NCBI GenBank assembly: GCA_004194705.1
Contig: SADC01000081.1
Span: forward strand, 1-64,000
Direction of reading: 5' to 3'
Length of the DNA: 64,000 nucleotides
Source of the DNA: Ditylenchus dipsaci
Taxonomy: Eukaryota; Nematoda; Chromadorea; Rhabditida; Anguinidae
Below the pieces are notes generated by a model. It did no database searches. It was not told the DNA's origin and saw only the letters and a list, made by a program, of their open reading frames with translations. Made by a program: the position numbers and the translations under genes. Each line of letters opens with the position of its first letter. The stretch's first letter is position 1. Below, in pieces: positions 44,301 to 56,300 of this stretch.

Positions 44301-47300
44301 GTGTGCAGGGAAACTGAAGACTTCTCGGATCGAACGCCGTCGAGCATAGATGACAGGTTGTAGGATGAGGAGGTGGCATGTCGAGGCAGCAGGGCTAGAG
44401 TAGCTTTGTTTTCCACCTGCAAAAGTGTTAGATGTGAGCATTCGACTAGAGACAATATCATCTTCAGCAATAGCTTATTTTGTAGCCATGTCTTTTAGCT
44501 ACTGGATAGGACCAATTTTTTAAAATTTTTATGCGATTATTGAGTGAGGGGCAGGGCTGGGCACGGGCCGGCCCAACACCGAGCCGGCGCCGATCGAGCC
44601 ACTATATCTCCGGCCTAAAATCTTTTGGTCCGATCGGCATATTGTATCTCATTTCCCCTAAAATGTCCAACTTTAAAAAAAATCATTTTTTTTTGGAAAA
44701 TATACAAAAATTACAGGGCTGCTACCTCTCCGGGCCGTGAAATACAGAGGGCCGGGCTCGGGCCGGAACGACATCTTTCCGGGCCGGGCTTTTAAAGTTA
44801 AGCAGCGGAACATGAGGGCCGAACAAAAGCCGGCCCGTGCACAGACAGTGTGAGGCGCAAGAAAAATCTACACTCATTTAGTTACAAGACAGTGTTTTGT
44901 AGTTTGACCATGTAAAGGTTAACTGTGGGGCAAGTTAAAGGAGAAGAAAAAGCCGTCTCGGCCTGGAAATCCAGCCTCGGTGGCGCAGTGGATAATCGCT
45001 TGTGTTTTATGGCCCAAAATGGTGCGCAGGTTCGATCCCACCTGATGTCACGCTAATTATTTTGGCTCGTTTGACCAATGTACAAGAGTAATTGGGGTGG
45101 CTAATTCCGAATCTGGCGCTAAAAACACGAATTATACCTAGACATTGGTTAAATAAGCCAAAAAAAATGGCGTGCCACCATGTGGGATCGAACCTGCGCA
45201 TGATTTCGCTTATCCACTTCGTCACCGAGGTCGAATTTTCACACCTAAACGGCTTTTCCCGCCTCTTTTTATTAATTTTTTTCCTTTTTTTCTTTATCAT
45301 GTCCAAGCCAAATGACTAACCTTGTAGTGGGCTAGTGTGTTGTACCTCCAAACACCTGATTCACATCTCGAAGTTCCGTCCAAGTCCTGCAACAACACTC
45401 TGTGCGTAGGTGTCCGGAGCTCCAAGTCTACATCATTTGAGCTGGGTCTTTCAGAAAAGGGGTGGTTTTGTATTTGGCATCTAGGCAGCGCTCTTTGACC
45501 TACAAATTGTTTTTCATAAAAATATTCCTAACCGTTACAGTTTCTAGAATTCTCACCTGACTTATTGAATCACAGTCAAGCACCCGGACTTGCGTGTCGC
45601 AAATCGAGGTTGATGATTCGGCAATGACAAATACAGTTAACTCTCGGAAATCAAAAGTGGCTCTTAGAAGTTTCTCCTCTGACAGAGAATAGCGAGCATC
45701 CATGGTTAGAGCGTCCTGAGGCCCTTTTTCAGTCTGCTGTTTTGTGGCCCAGAATAGTTGATATAGTTGTTTGCCTGCACCTCGCTAATCAATCAATAAA
45801 AATTATACATTTGAAAACAACTGGCTAAACAGGTATGGGCTCAGTATGTGTTCGGCCAGTTCCATAAACAATCGCCCTGTGGGTTTTTTGGTAGTTAAAA
45901 AAACTATTTATTTCCACTTTTTTATAGGGGAGAGACTTTCATGGCTACTTTTTGACACCGACTACTACTTCACTTCACACACCTTTTTTCATATATCCTG
46001 TTCTCTTATCTCAGATGTTTTCACACCGTTCTGTAGCTGAGATTCTCCTCTATCACTTGAGTGGTCAAACGCCCTGATTAAAAATAATTTTTGAGAAAAT
46101 CACACCAAACTCACACATTTTTACCTCAGTGTTTTAGTGGAGTCTTACCTTATATTCGGTGTGATTTTCTCAAAATTTTTTTTTAATCAAGGCTTTTGAC
46201 CACTCAAATAATAGAGAAGAATCTCAGCTACAAAACGGTGTAAAAAAATCTGAGATAAGAGAACAGAATATATGAAAAAAGGTATGTGAAGTGAAGTAGT
46301 AGTCGATGTTTAAAAGTAGCCGTGAAAGTCTCCCGCCCCCTGCTAATCCTTTTAAGGCAAAAAATTTCGGCGAAAAGTACTGCAAATTTTTCTGCCTCGG
46401 TCCCCCTAGATGATTTTTTTGCTGGGCCTAGGAGTTAGCCGAACACATATGTAGTCCAGGTATAAGTTATAAAAGATGCTTACCCTCAGAAATTTGTACA
46501 TAAGGAAAGAGAACCAGGCAGACAGCATCCTCTCGGCCACACTAAAATCAGTATTTTTAACCAAAAAAGTCGCTGAAAATTTCATTTTTAAAAGCCAACC
46601 TCTCAGCTCTTCTGAACAAAATCTTGGGTTGGAATTTGCTCTCGACGTTGCGTCTGATCAATTCCTTGAGTAGTTGTTTCAAAATATCTGTGCAATATTC
46701 CATTCTTTCCTGAAAATCAAAAAAGTTGAAAAATTTGAGTATTTAGTTGAGCTAAGTGCCTCTACCTGGAGTATCACCATCAGCAAACTGCCGACATAGA
46801 CGCGGTCTTTCAGCACAAATACTTGTTTTCGTCAATTGTCCTCACAAATGAGAGCAGAAAGGTGCGATTTTGAAGCAGTCGGTGGAGTTGTCGAAGACCA
46901 CTTTCTACAGAATGGGCCCTGTCCTGATCTATTGATAGTTCACGAAGCACTGGATGGTTGGCGTAGGCGTGTGGGAATAGGATCTAAAAGGTTTTATGAA
47001 CCAAATAAATTTACAGTTAACTTTCGATATAGTGCGCATATCCTCAAGTTCGATCCCGCCTAGGGGCAAGAGGATTTTTTACTCAATTTTGAAATCTTTT
47101 ACGAGTCATGATTCAATAATTTCGTTCCGAAAATCGCAGAGTTTCAGATTTTGCCAGTTTTTCTCCCTAAAGACTTGTAGATTCTAGTATAATGCGAATT
47201 TATTTTCCAAAACAGTGCGCACTATTTAGAGAGCAGCGAGTCTTTTTGTCATTAGCAAAAGTAACCGTGGATTTTTCTGGATTATAGGGGTGAGTCACGC

Positions 47301-50300
47301 CTGTAAAAAAATTGGAAAATCATGGTGAAAAAATTGCCGGACCACAGAAGGGGTCAAACCTGAGGTATTTGAAATGTATCGGAGGTCAATCGTGTCATGT
47401 TACCATAAAACGTCTAATTTTAGGGTGGTACTTTTTTCTAGTACCAAAATACTTATTTCTAGTACCAAAAGTACTTAATTCTAGTACCAAAATTTTCATT
47501 TTTTTGAACTTTTCTCTTTTTCTCCTCACTTTGTAGGCACACTTTTGAAATTTTTTTAACTATCGTTTAGCCCTGAATCTCAGCTACTCAACAAGATATC
47601 TTTTTTCAGTAAAAGATTTGAAAAACTTGGAGATTTGGTGTCTGGATAGAGGTACCTGGTCGAAAAAGTTACTTCATACGAAGCTCAAAATCTTCAAATC
47701 TTTGAAATCTTTTACGGGAAATTGAAGTCCAGTTAGAAAGCTGAGATTCAATGCTACGCGTTCATGTGTCAAGGAAAAAATCTCTAACTTTACAAAGAGT
47801 TTTTCTATGTATGTTAAATTTTGGTATTAGAAAAAGTATTTTGGTACTAGATTTAAGTATCACCCCTAATTTTATCCCCCTAGCTCAAAATCGTGTCTTT
47901 GGCATTGTGTGTTTTACCAAATTTTCGGAGACTTTTTCAGGTTAAATCACTATCCATTTTGTAGCTCATTTCACTGGCTACAAATTGAGGGGTGATTTTC
48001 TTTAAAAAAGGCTCCAAAAAGTGAGTCAAAAACACAATGCCAAGAAGACGATTTTGAATCAAGGTGGCCCATAGTTAAACGTTTTACAGTATTAATCAAG
48101 GCTTACCCTAGCAGCATAGTCAGGATAGGACAAAAATGGAATAAATGAGGCTCCTTGAGGCATACTTCCAGCCAAAGCATTCATGTTGGTCTGCAGTTCA
48201 TGGAAAGCCTCTTTACATTCTTGAGCCACCTTCATTTCAATTGAGTTCATCTGATTTTTGAGGTAGCGCATTTGGCGGTTGTGCGAAGTGCTTTTCCTGC
48301 GGTAGAGCACAAACAGTAGAAAAGCTAGGAAGACTCCGAGAAAAGCTATCACAAACGCAAGAATCAGCCAATTAGAAGCGTCGTTTGGTGTGTTTTGAGT
48401 AACTTCACCAACTTTCTCACTTAAATTACGAAACTTAAAAAAAACCAAGGCAAACTTAAAAAAAATTTGAATTTCTCGTAAAATTGTGTTTTCTATCCGG
48501 GATCTAAAAATGTTGTGGAAGGGCATAAACCTCAGTTTTTCGGTGCCATACCGAAGTTTACTTCATTTACCCCATTATTTTTTTCAACAGGCATATTTTT
48601 TGAAGCCCTTAAAAACTAGCTTACACTTTGTCGCCAATGTATATGATCACATCCAATTGTCATTGCTCAATCCCATAGGCAGTAAACAGGTCAAGGTGCT
48701 GGTGGCTAATGCTGTCACATTGCAGGGTTTGTTGTCGATGGTCACTCGAATGTCGCGTTGATTGGCTGCTAGGTTTAGGTTGGTGCCTTTGACGACTAGA
48801 TCTCCACCTCCTCCTGCCGCTGGTCTAATGGTCTGAACATCTGGGAATTTGTGAATTGTAGGGTCATCGTAGATCACTAGTTTGGGGAAAGATCTTTCAC
48901 TAGTTAGATTGCTGCAAAATGTTATAAATTTTTGAAAATTTGCATTTTTGGCATTGTGTTTTTACTCACTTTTTGGAGACTTCTGTCAGGCAAGTTACCA
49001 GCCATTTGGTAGCTTATTTCAGTAGCTACAAAATGAGTGGTAACTTGTCCGAGAGTAGTCTTCAAAAAGTTGGTCAAAAACACAATGCCAAGAACCCGAT
49101 TTTAAATGGAGGTGCCGGATTATGAGTGGTTAACTGTACGCAATTTTTTATTACAGTCAAAAAGACTAACCCAGTCAAACTGCCATCCAAATCAAAGCCA
49201 TAGTCCACCCTCAACGGTCTCTCCGCAGTGAAAGTTTTTCTCCTCTCCATCGAGATGTCTTCCAATGGTGGGGTTCTACATACCATGAGATGTTCATCCA
49301 ACACCTCGCATTTCGCTCCATAATACAGGCCACCCTCATGTGAAACTACCATCCTAGGTCTTTGTAGCAAGTCGAGCCCTTTGCCCAGCACATCCACTGC
49401 TATCCCACCAGAAACTGTGCTGACTGGACGTTGGACTTTTTCTATCGTTGGATTGGATCTAAAAAATCTAGTTTCAACCAGGGCTGCCATACATTCTTTT
49501 AAAGAGGTTTGTCCTTTTTCGGGACCCTAAATCTTTTTTATTTTTGAAATTCTAGTCAAAAAATTTTTTTGCTTCAAAATGGCAATAAGCACTACATAAA
49601 ATGTACTTTTTCCTTCAAATTCCTGTTTTTTGACCAAATGTCCTTTTTTTAAATTTTGGGGTGGCAGCCCTGGTTTCAACGGATAAATCATTATACTAAC
49701 TCAATTTCGTAGAAATTAGCGCGATTCCAGCCAAACCCACAGGAGAACCAAGCACTATTGAAATTTTATACAGATTTTCTACCATCTTTTGAAAACTTTT
49801 GCGAAAAAATTGTTCGGGGAACCAAGTTAAGTCCGAATTTCCAAAATAGCTTGGTACCACGTGTGATTTTAGCTAAAACGGGTCACTTTCTTGCTAAAGT
49901 AGAATTTGGGGCAAGGCTAAAACATCAGTGGGAGACAATTCCGTGGAGATATAGGCCCCCAAAACAAGGGCGAGGGGTAACTTAGTGGATCAGGATAAAA
50001 AAAAATATGGTATATATAAGAACTACTCACGTGTATTGAAACTGCACGCTGTCCACTTTGATCTGGGTCCCATCTGCTGTCAACACCAAGTACTCTGGTT
50101 TTCAAACACTGCAGCTCCTGTCCTACACACCACCATACTGCTACTTCTGGTCAACACTTCGCATGGACATTGCGATGGTTAGGTTGAAGTGTAGCCAGAG
50201 TCCAGATCAGAACCAGAATGGTCAGATCAGTGCCTCCATTGCGAGGTCCTCTGAATGGCTGGAAGCTACTAATTGATGGATTAGCATAAGTGAAGGTTTG

Positions 50301-53300
50301 GCTAGACACAGCTGTGTATTTTCTGTCATCTCTCAGCTTGAAAACCACATGTTGACCTTGTTTTGGCGGGTGGATGGAGCGCGGGTGTGGCACACTATTT
50401 TGGAAGCTGACACATACTCATGCTCGCTGACATCGCATTTGGCACTAGCTACTCGAACAGCGTCTCGAATGTCGGAGTAGGTTAGGCCAAGATTGACTCC
50501 GGTGATGGTGATCTGAATAGAGTAGATTTTGAAAATAGGCTTTAATAGGCTTTGTCTTTTGGCTTCAATGGCCATCTTGTAGCTTTGTTTTATTCAGTTA
50601 TCCGATGAGGTATATATGCTGTTATATGCTAGCATAAATGAAGGATAAAAACCGGAGGTTATATTTGATATACGCGACTGCCACCCTTTGCCGTTAACTG
50701 TAATTTGCTGTTAATTTGATCTACAGTTAATTTGGCATCTATAGTTAATTTGGAATCTACAGTTAATTTGGAATCTACAGTTAATTTGGAATCTACAGTT
50801 AATTTGGCATCTACCGTATAACCTCTATTAAACGGGCACCCCTACAGTTAACGTTTTTCAAATTTGCTTTGCTTTTTTAACCCCAATATTGTTTATTTTT
50901 CAAAACAGACGACCACTCATTTTGTAGAGTTTGTGAAGCTCTACAAAATGAGTGGTCGTCCATTTCGAAAAATAAACAATATTGAGGTTAAAAAAGCAAA
51001 GCAAATTTGAAAAACGTTAACTGTAGGGGTGCCCGTTTAATAGAGGTTATACGGTATAGTTAATTTGGAATCTACAGTTAATCTGGAATCTACAGTTAAT
51101 TTGGCATCTACAGTTAATTTGGCATCTATAGTTAATTTGGAATCCACAGTTAATTTTTACCCCCATGTAATTTTATAATTTTATTAGCAAGTTAGTAGCC
51201 AAGATAAATCCAGAGCTCTGAGATAAATTTTGAGCGGTATCCCGACTAGCGCAAGTTTATACCAAAAACACATTTAAAACTTGAATACCAATCAAAAGCT
51301 TTAAAAAATCAAACTCTCGCCTTGGTTCCTCCATTGATAGGTCCCTTTTTGGGAGTGAAGTCATCGATTCTCGGATGTGGACAAATGGGCGTGCCCAATC
51401 CCTTGGTAAGCCAGCCTCCCGGACAGATGTCAGGGTGACTACACCTCAATTCATCGTCACACCAGCCGCATTCAAACCTAGAAGTGTCGAGCCCCAGACA
51501 CAAACCGCAGTTAGGAGCCAGCTGAGCACATTTGTAAATTTGGACTTGCAGTTTGTGACTATTGTCTAGCTGATGTGTTGAACTGGGGTTGATGCTGGCA
51601 ATGCCTGTGCCTACAGATGGTGACCAAACTATGTCGAATCTTGCAACAGCAGTTCCGTTTCCCATGCCCAGATTGGTGTATTCGAATAGGATGTCTTCGC
51701 AGCTGCAAATTTGCAAATATATAAAATGCTATTTGCAGCGAATACAATCGCATCGTAAAAGCCCAAATGTCCGCCCTCCTCAAAAAAGAGTATTTTCTCT
51801 AAGCCTACTTTATTGGTTACCTTGATTTTTTTCACTCTAATCCATTGAAATGTGGAGTGGGCTGGTTACTAGCCAAATACCCTTGGTATTGTCGGTGCAA
51901 AAGGTGTGAAATCGGTGAAAAATGAAAAAAGTTGGCTTAGAGAAAAATACTCTTTGGAGGGTGAGGGGCACTTGGGCTGCTGTCCAATTTCATTGACTTA
52001 CACAATCCTATCCCCCTTTCTGGAAGCCAGTTTTTCATGTGTTTTTTGCTCCTGTTCCACGGTGTACTGACACTTGAAGTTGGTCATCTGGTCTTGAAGA
52101 TTATGTGCTAACACAGAGATCCTCTTTTTCCTGCCAGAAGCCACGTAGATATCGCCTTCTGAAGAAAAACGGGGACAAAAGTCGGGGCCACGCCTGGAGG
52201 ATGGTCCGAGACGCTGAAAAATTATACATTTATTAGGTACTAAATTAAATTAGAGTAAGAAAAGGCATTTTTAGGACTTGAAAAATAGGTATGCAACTGC
52301 CGGGACTCGAACCTGAGGCAGTATGTACATTTTTTGTAAATATTTTTTGATTCAAATTTAAAGCGAATATTTAAAATAACTCACACTAACTGCATTAACT
52401 AGAGCTTCTCCTTGGCACACCTCTTCCGCATTTGGCACACATTTTGCACTCAGAGTGCACCAATCACAAGGAAATCTGCTGCTGGCACATTCACTAAAAT
52501 ATTATATGAATTATATATTATTATACTGGGTATATTTGCCGTATTTCATTGAACTTCTGTAGGGATTTTTCAACCTGGTTCCTAACAAAAGATTGCCTAG
52601 GCAAAGTTTTGTTAGAAACCCGGTTGAAAAATCCGTACAGAAGTTCAATGATTAGGAAGTCTTTTAAATTAGCCGAAGACAATCGTTGTTGTAGACGGCA
52701 ATGGTCCTTTGAATTAATTCTAACGTGCGTTAGCTTACTTGGGACCTGACTAAAAACCAAAAAAAGAAAAATAAGACAAAAAAACTGTTGATTAATTTTT
52801 CGGAAAAATGATTTCCCACTACAGTCAAACCGCGATAAGCCGGCACCCCTCGGGACCGACCTCAGGGTGCCAGTTTATCGAGGTGACGTTTTCCTTAAAG
52901 TTTCTAGTACCTGGCCAAATCAAGTGGCGACAGCGTGCCGGTTTATCAAGGGTGCCGGTTTATCGGGGTGCCAGTTTATTGAGGTTCGACTGTATCAAAA
53001 ACATATGTTATCAGCTTGAGAAAAGACCTGGGAGTGGTCATAACTGTGATTTTGGAAACTAACTAAGCGATTTTCTTCAAAAAACAAAGCCTAAATTTTA
53101 CAATTTTCACGCGAAATTGTGTCCCAGTGTACAGCTGCATTTTTTTTGGCGGGGGAGAGGGAGCTGGTTGGTTGTTGTTAAAAACGAGTAGCGTCGCAAA
53201 AGCGGTAATCAAGCCTACCTGCAGGACTTCAACTGATGGCAGTCATAAAAAGTGAAGTTGGTAGAGGCGACCACAGTATGATCTAAGGCCTTCACCACTG

Positions 53301-56300
53301 ACAAATATGCCACTACACTTTGCCCGTTAAAATCTGTGCCAAAACTACGCAGGCTACTTCTAGAGGGTGTCGCACAAATTACTCTATAAAAAATTTAAAT
53401 ATCATAGTGACAGCTGACAATTTTTTGATATATTTTTACCCATTTTCTTTGGAAGTAGCTGACACATTGATTTTCTGCTGGTTGGGGAATTGGAAAGAGC
53501 AGTAGAGTTCGCCGAAAGCAGCTGGAGCATTTTCTATGTTGACATTTAGAGTTCTGGATGTTGTAATTTGCTGCTCTTGTGGGTCTATGGATCGAATGCT
53601 GAAAATATTTTTAAAGATTTTAGGCTATTTCAAGAGTTTTCAAGTTTATTATTTTCATGTTGGTTAAATTTTGATGTTTTTTTAGTCTCTACGATTTTAT
53701 TTGAGTTCTCGCCAAATAATTTGTCAAACCGCATAAAAAATACTCCTGGGTTATCTAGGGCTATTCAAGAAATTCTAACACTTTTAAGCAGCCATAAAGT
53801 TGCTTAAAGGCCATTTTTTGAAAGACTGTTTCACAGTTTCACTCAGTTTTCAGGAAAACTTTTTCAGTATATAAAGTCAAAAACTCGATTTTTGCTTGCT
53901 CCAACAATTCGAGAGCTACCTATCCAGAAGACGCCCACTGACCAGGACCAAATTTACAGGAAGGACCAAGCGAAAATCGAGTTTTCGACTTTATACCAGG
54001 GATGAGAATGAAATTTTTTGAAAAAGTACATTTGGCCAAAAAAGTACAATTTGGTCATTTTTCACCAAAAAGTGCCATTTTATCCAGTGCTTATTACGAT
54101 TTTGAAGCGAAAAAAAAGATTTTGACATGAACCCCGGGGCCCCAAAAAAGTAAAAATCTTTTTTAAAAATACGATTCCCATCCCTGCTTTATACAATAAA
54201 AAATTGTCATGAAAAACTGAGTGGAACTGTAAAAACAGATTTTCAAAACACGACCAAAAAAAATATAGCTGTTTAAAAGTGTTATGATTTCTTGAATAAC
54301 CTTGTAATACAGAATTTTGATTAAAAAGCGCACACCCTTTATATTCGGTGTACGGTCAGTTCGCCCCATGATCAGTTCGCCCGGTCAGTTCGCCCCACGA
54401 TCAGTTCGCCCCGTTTTGTTTTAGGCTTAGGCTTAGGCAAGGGTAGGCCAGCGTATGTTAGGATGGACTCAAACATGTTCCCGAACTACAAAAAAGCTAA
54501 AAAAATAAGTTTGGGTTTGTTTTTTATGGCATAATGGTCATTTTTAAAAACGGGGCGAACTGATCTTGGGCGAACTGACCGGGGCGAACTGATCGTGAGG
54601 CGAACTGACCTGTCTCCTTGTATTCAATCAAAAATAAAAATAAACGAAAAAAGAAAGCATGGCCCAAACCGGGATCGAACCGGTGACATTTAGATCTTCA
54701 GTCTAACGCTCTCCAACTGAGCTATTGAGCCCCATAAGGAACAGGGCCTTCAATAGCATCGTTTACTATTTTTGCTTAACATATAGAAAATATTTCTTGT
54801 ATCGTTTTTTCATTTAATAATTATGCGTTTGCTTGGAATTAGCTATTAGCTTCAGCTTCATTTATTCGAAATCGGTATAAAAGGTGAATAAACTGTTTTT
54901 CTGATTTCACAAAAACACCACTGATCCCGAGTCAGATTTCACCAGCTTGATAACTGCAAACTAATAACTGTAGAATTTATAAGTATAATGTACGAGCAAT
55001 CCTACAGTTAACGATGAAGCAAAATCTGACTCAGAATGAGTGGATAATGAGTGGTATTTTTGCTAAGGCAGAAAAAAACCAAGTGGCTAAACTCAAAACT
55101 TTAAAAAAAATCTTCTCGAGCGCTTTTTATGTAATTAAAACGAAAAATTGTCAAAACAGCAAAAAAAAACTCACAAAGGACATCTGCCAGATTTGTAGTT
55201 GAGCCAGTCGGGTTTCGGGTTGATGGCGTCTGCGTCACATACCTGCAACCACGCCATTTTAACTTTTTTTAATAATCGAAAAGTAGTTGCACTTACTTCA
55301 GTTGTAGTACAAGCACTCGGTTTCATACACCAACCACAATACGGATCACTTGCTTGCAGACAAGAATGACAGTCCAGACTTTGAGAGCACAGCCGAATGT
55401 TCACTTTATAGACAGTGAATTTGCTCATGGCATATAAAAGTCCGTTTTTCTCATCTAGTTCCATGTCTTGCAGGAGAGCTGATCCATCAGTTGTCAATTG
55501 GATTGACTTGAACACTTTTGAAGAGCCATCGTGACCTTCTATTAAAGCCTAAAAACTTATTTAGGATTAATTCGAGACATTTTTCTGAAAATAAAAATAA
55601 GTAAAAGTCAACTTTTTGTTGCAAATCTGATATTTATGAGATCGTAATATTTTTTAATTTTGAACATAACGGATAAAAAAAGTTTTTTAAAATTTTGACA
55701 TTAGTCAAATTTCACAAAAGGTGGTGATAAGCCAACCATCATAAAACTTCTAATTTTTGGTACCTCTAAAATTAAAAATCTTTTTTGTCATTATGTGTAT
55801 TCTATGTGTATTCCTATTCGAAATAATACAGAAATGGCTCTATTCACTTTTAGGGGTCATTATTTATAACTTGTTCTTCCTGTTGTTTTTGTTCAAAAAC
55901 GCCTTGGTCACCCCTGTCTATTATGGCTATTGTAACACTATGCTTATGGTGATCATGGTGATTTTTTCGCCCGATCGTCCGGTTTTTTTAGCGCCATCCG
56001 GACGGGGACGGGCCCGGCCAAATGGGAGGTCACTATGCCTAAGGAGAGGCGTTCTATTAGAGACAATACGGTACTTCAGCATTAGGTACCGCTGCCTCAT
56101 TATTACTACCTGGGAACTTTCACCAGAGTAATGGCCGTTCTCGTAAAAGCCCAAGTGCACCCCCCCCCCCCTCGAAAAATTTCTTGTACTTTTGAAGAAA
56201 AGTACCCATTTTTAGCTGAAAATTTTTATTCTAAGGCGCCCTAGTATGCAAAAATTCCTCAGCAATCCGAATGACGAAGCAGAATTTGAAAAAAATACTT

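Larger units (their letters stand above)
38372..48419 (-). other. Plexin membrane span, split RasGAP and Rho-binding region
   Basis: Membrane span [20 protein letters not shown], then a basic YRRK and a helical juxtamembrane ending [13 protein letters not shown] first half: [39 protein letters not shown] and [18 protein letters not shown]. Rho-binding region: [12 protein letters not shown] to [10 protein letters not shown] and [13 protein letters not shown] second half: [48 protein letters not shown] and [17 protein letters not shown]. The two arginine positions known to matter in plexins (RR of ILFRRAER and the R of LPLRFW) are both kept, so catalysis looks intact. Confidence 0.93.
48625..55242 (-). 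other. Plexin PSI 2-3 and IPT repeats
   Basis: PSI 2 spans 53230-52391 ([10 protein letters not shown] then RFPCDWC). PSI 3 is in 51702-51315 ([17 protein letters not shown]). IPT repeats follow: [67 protein letters not shown], and [11 protein letters not shown]. The exon 50512-50031 needs about five added bases to read through, the worst spot in the gene. Confidence 0.88.

Noticed and set aside
50697..51160. Regular spaced repeats that could be read as a CRISPR array
   Set aside because: Units are contiguous with no unique spacers, are interrupted by a MITE, and the window is eukaryotic.
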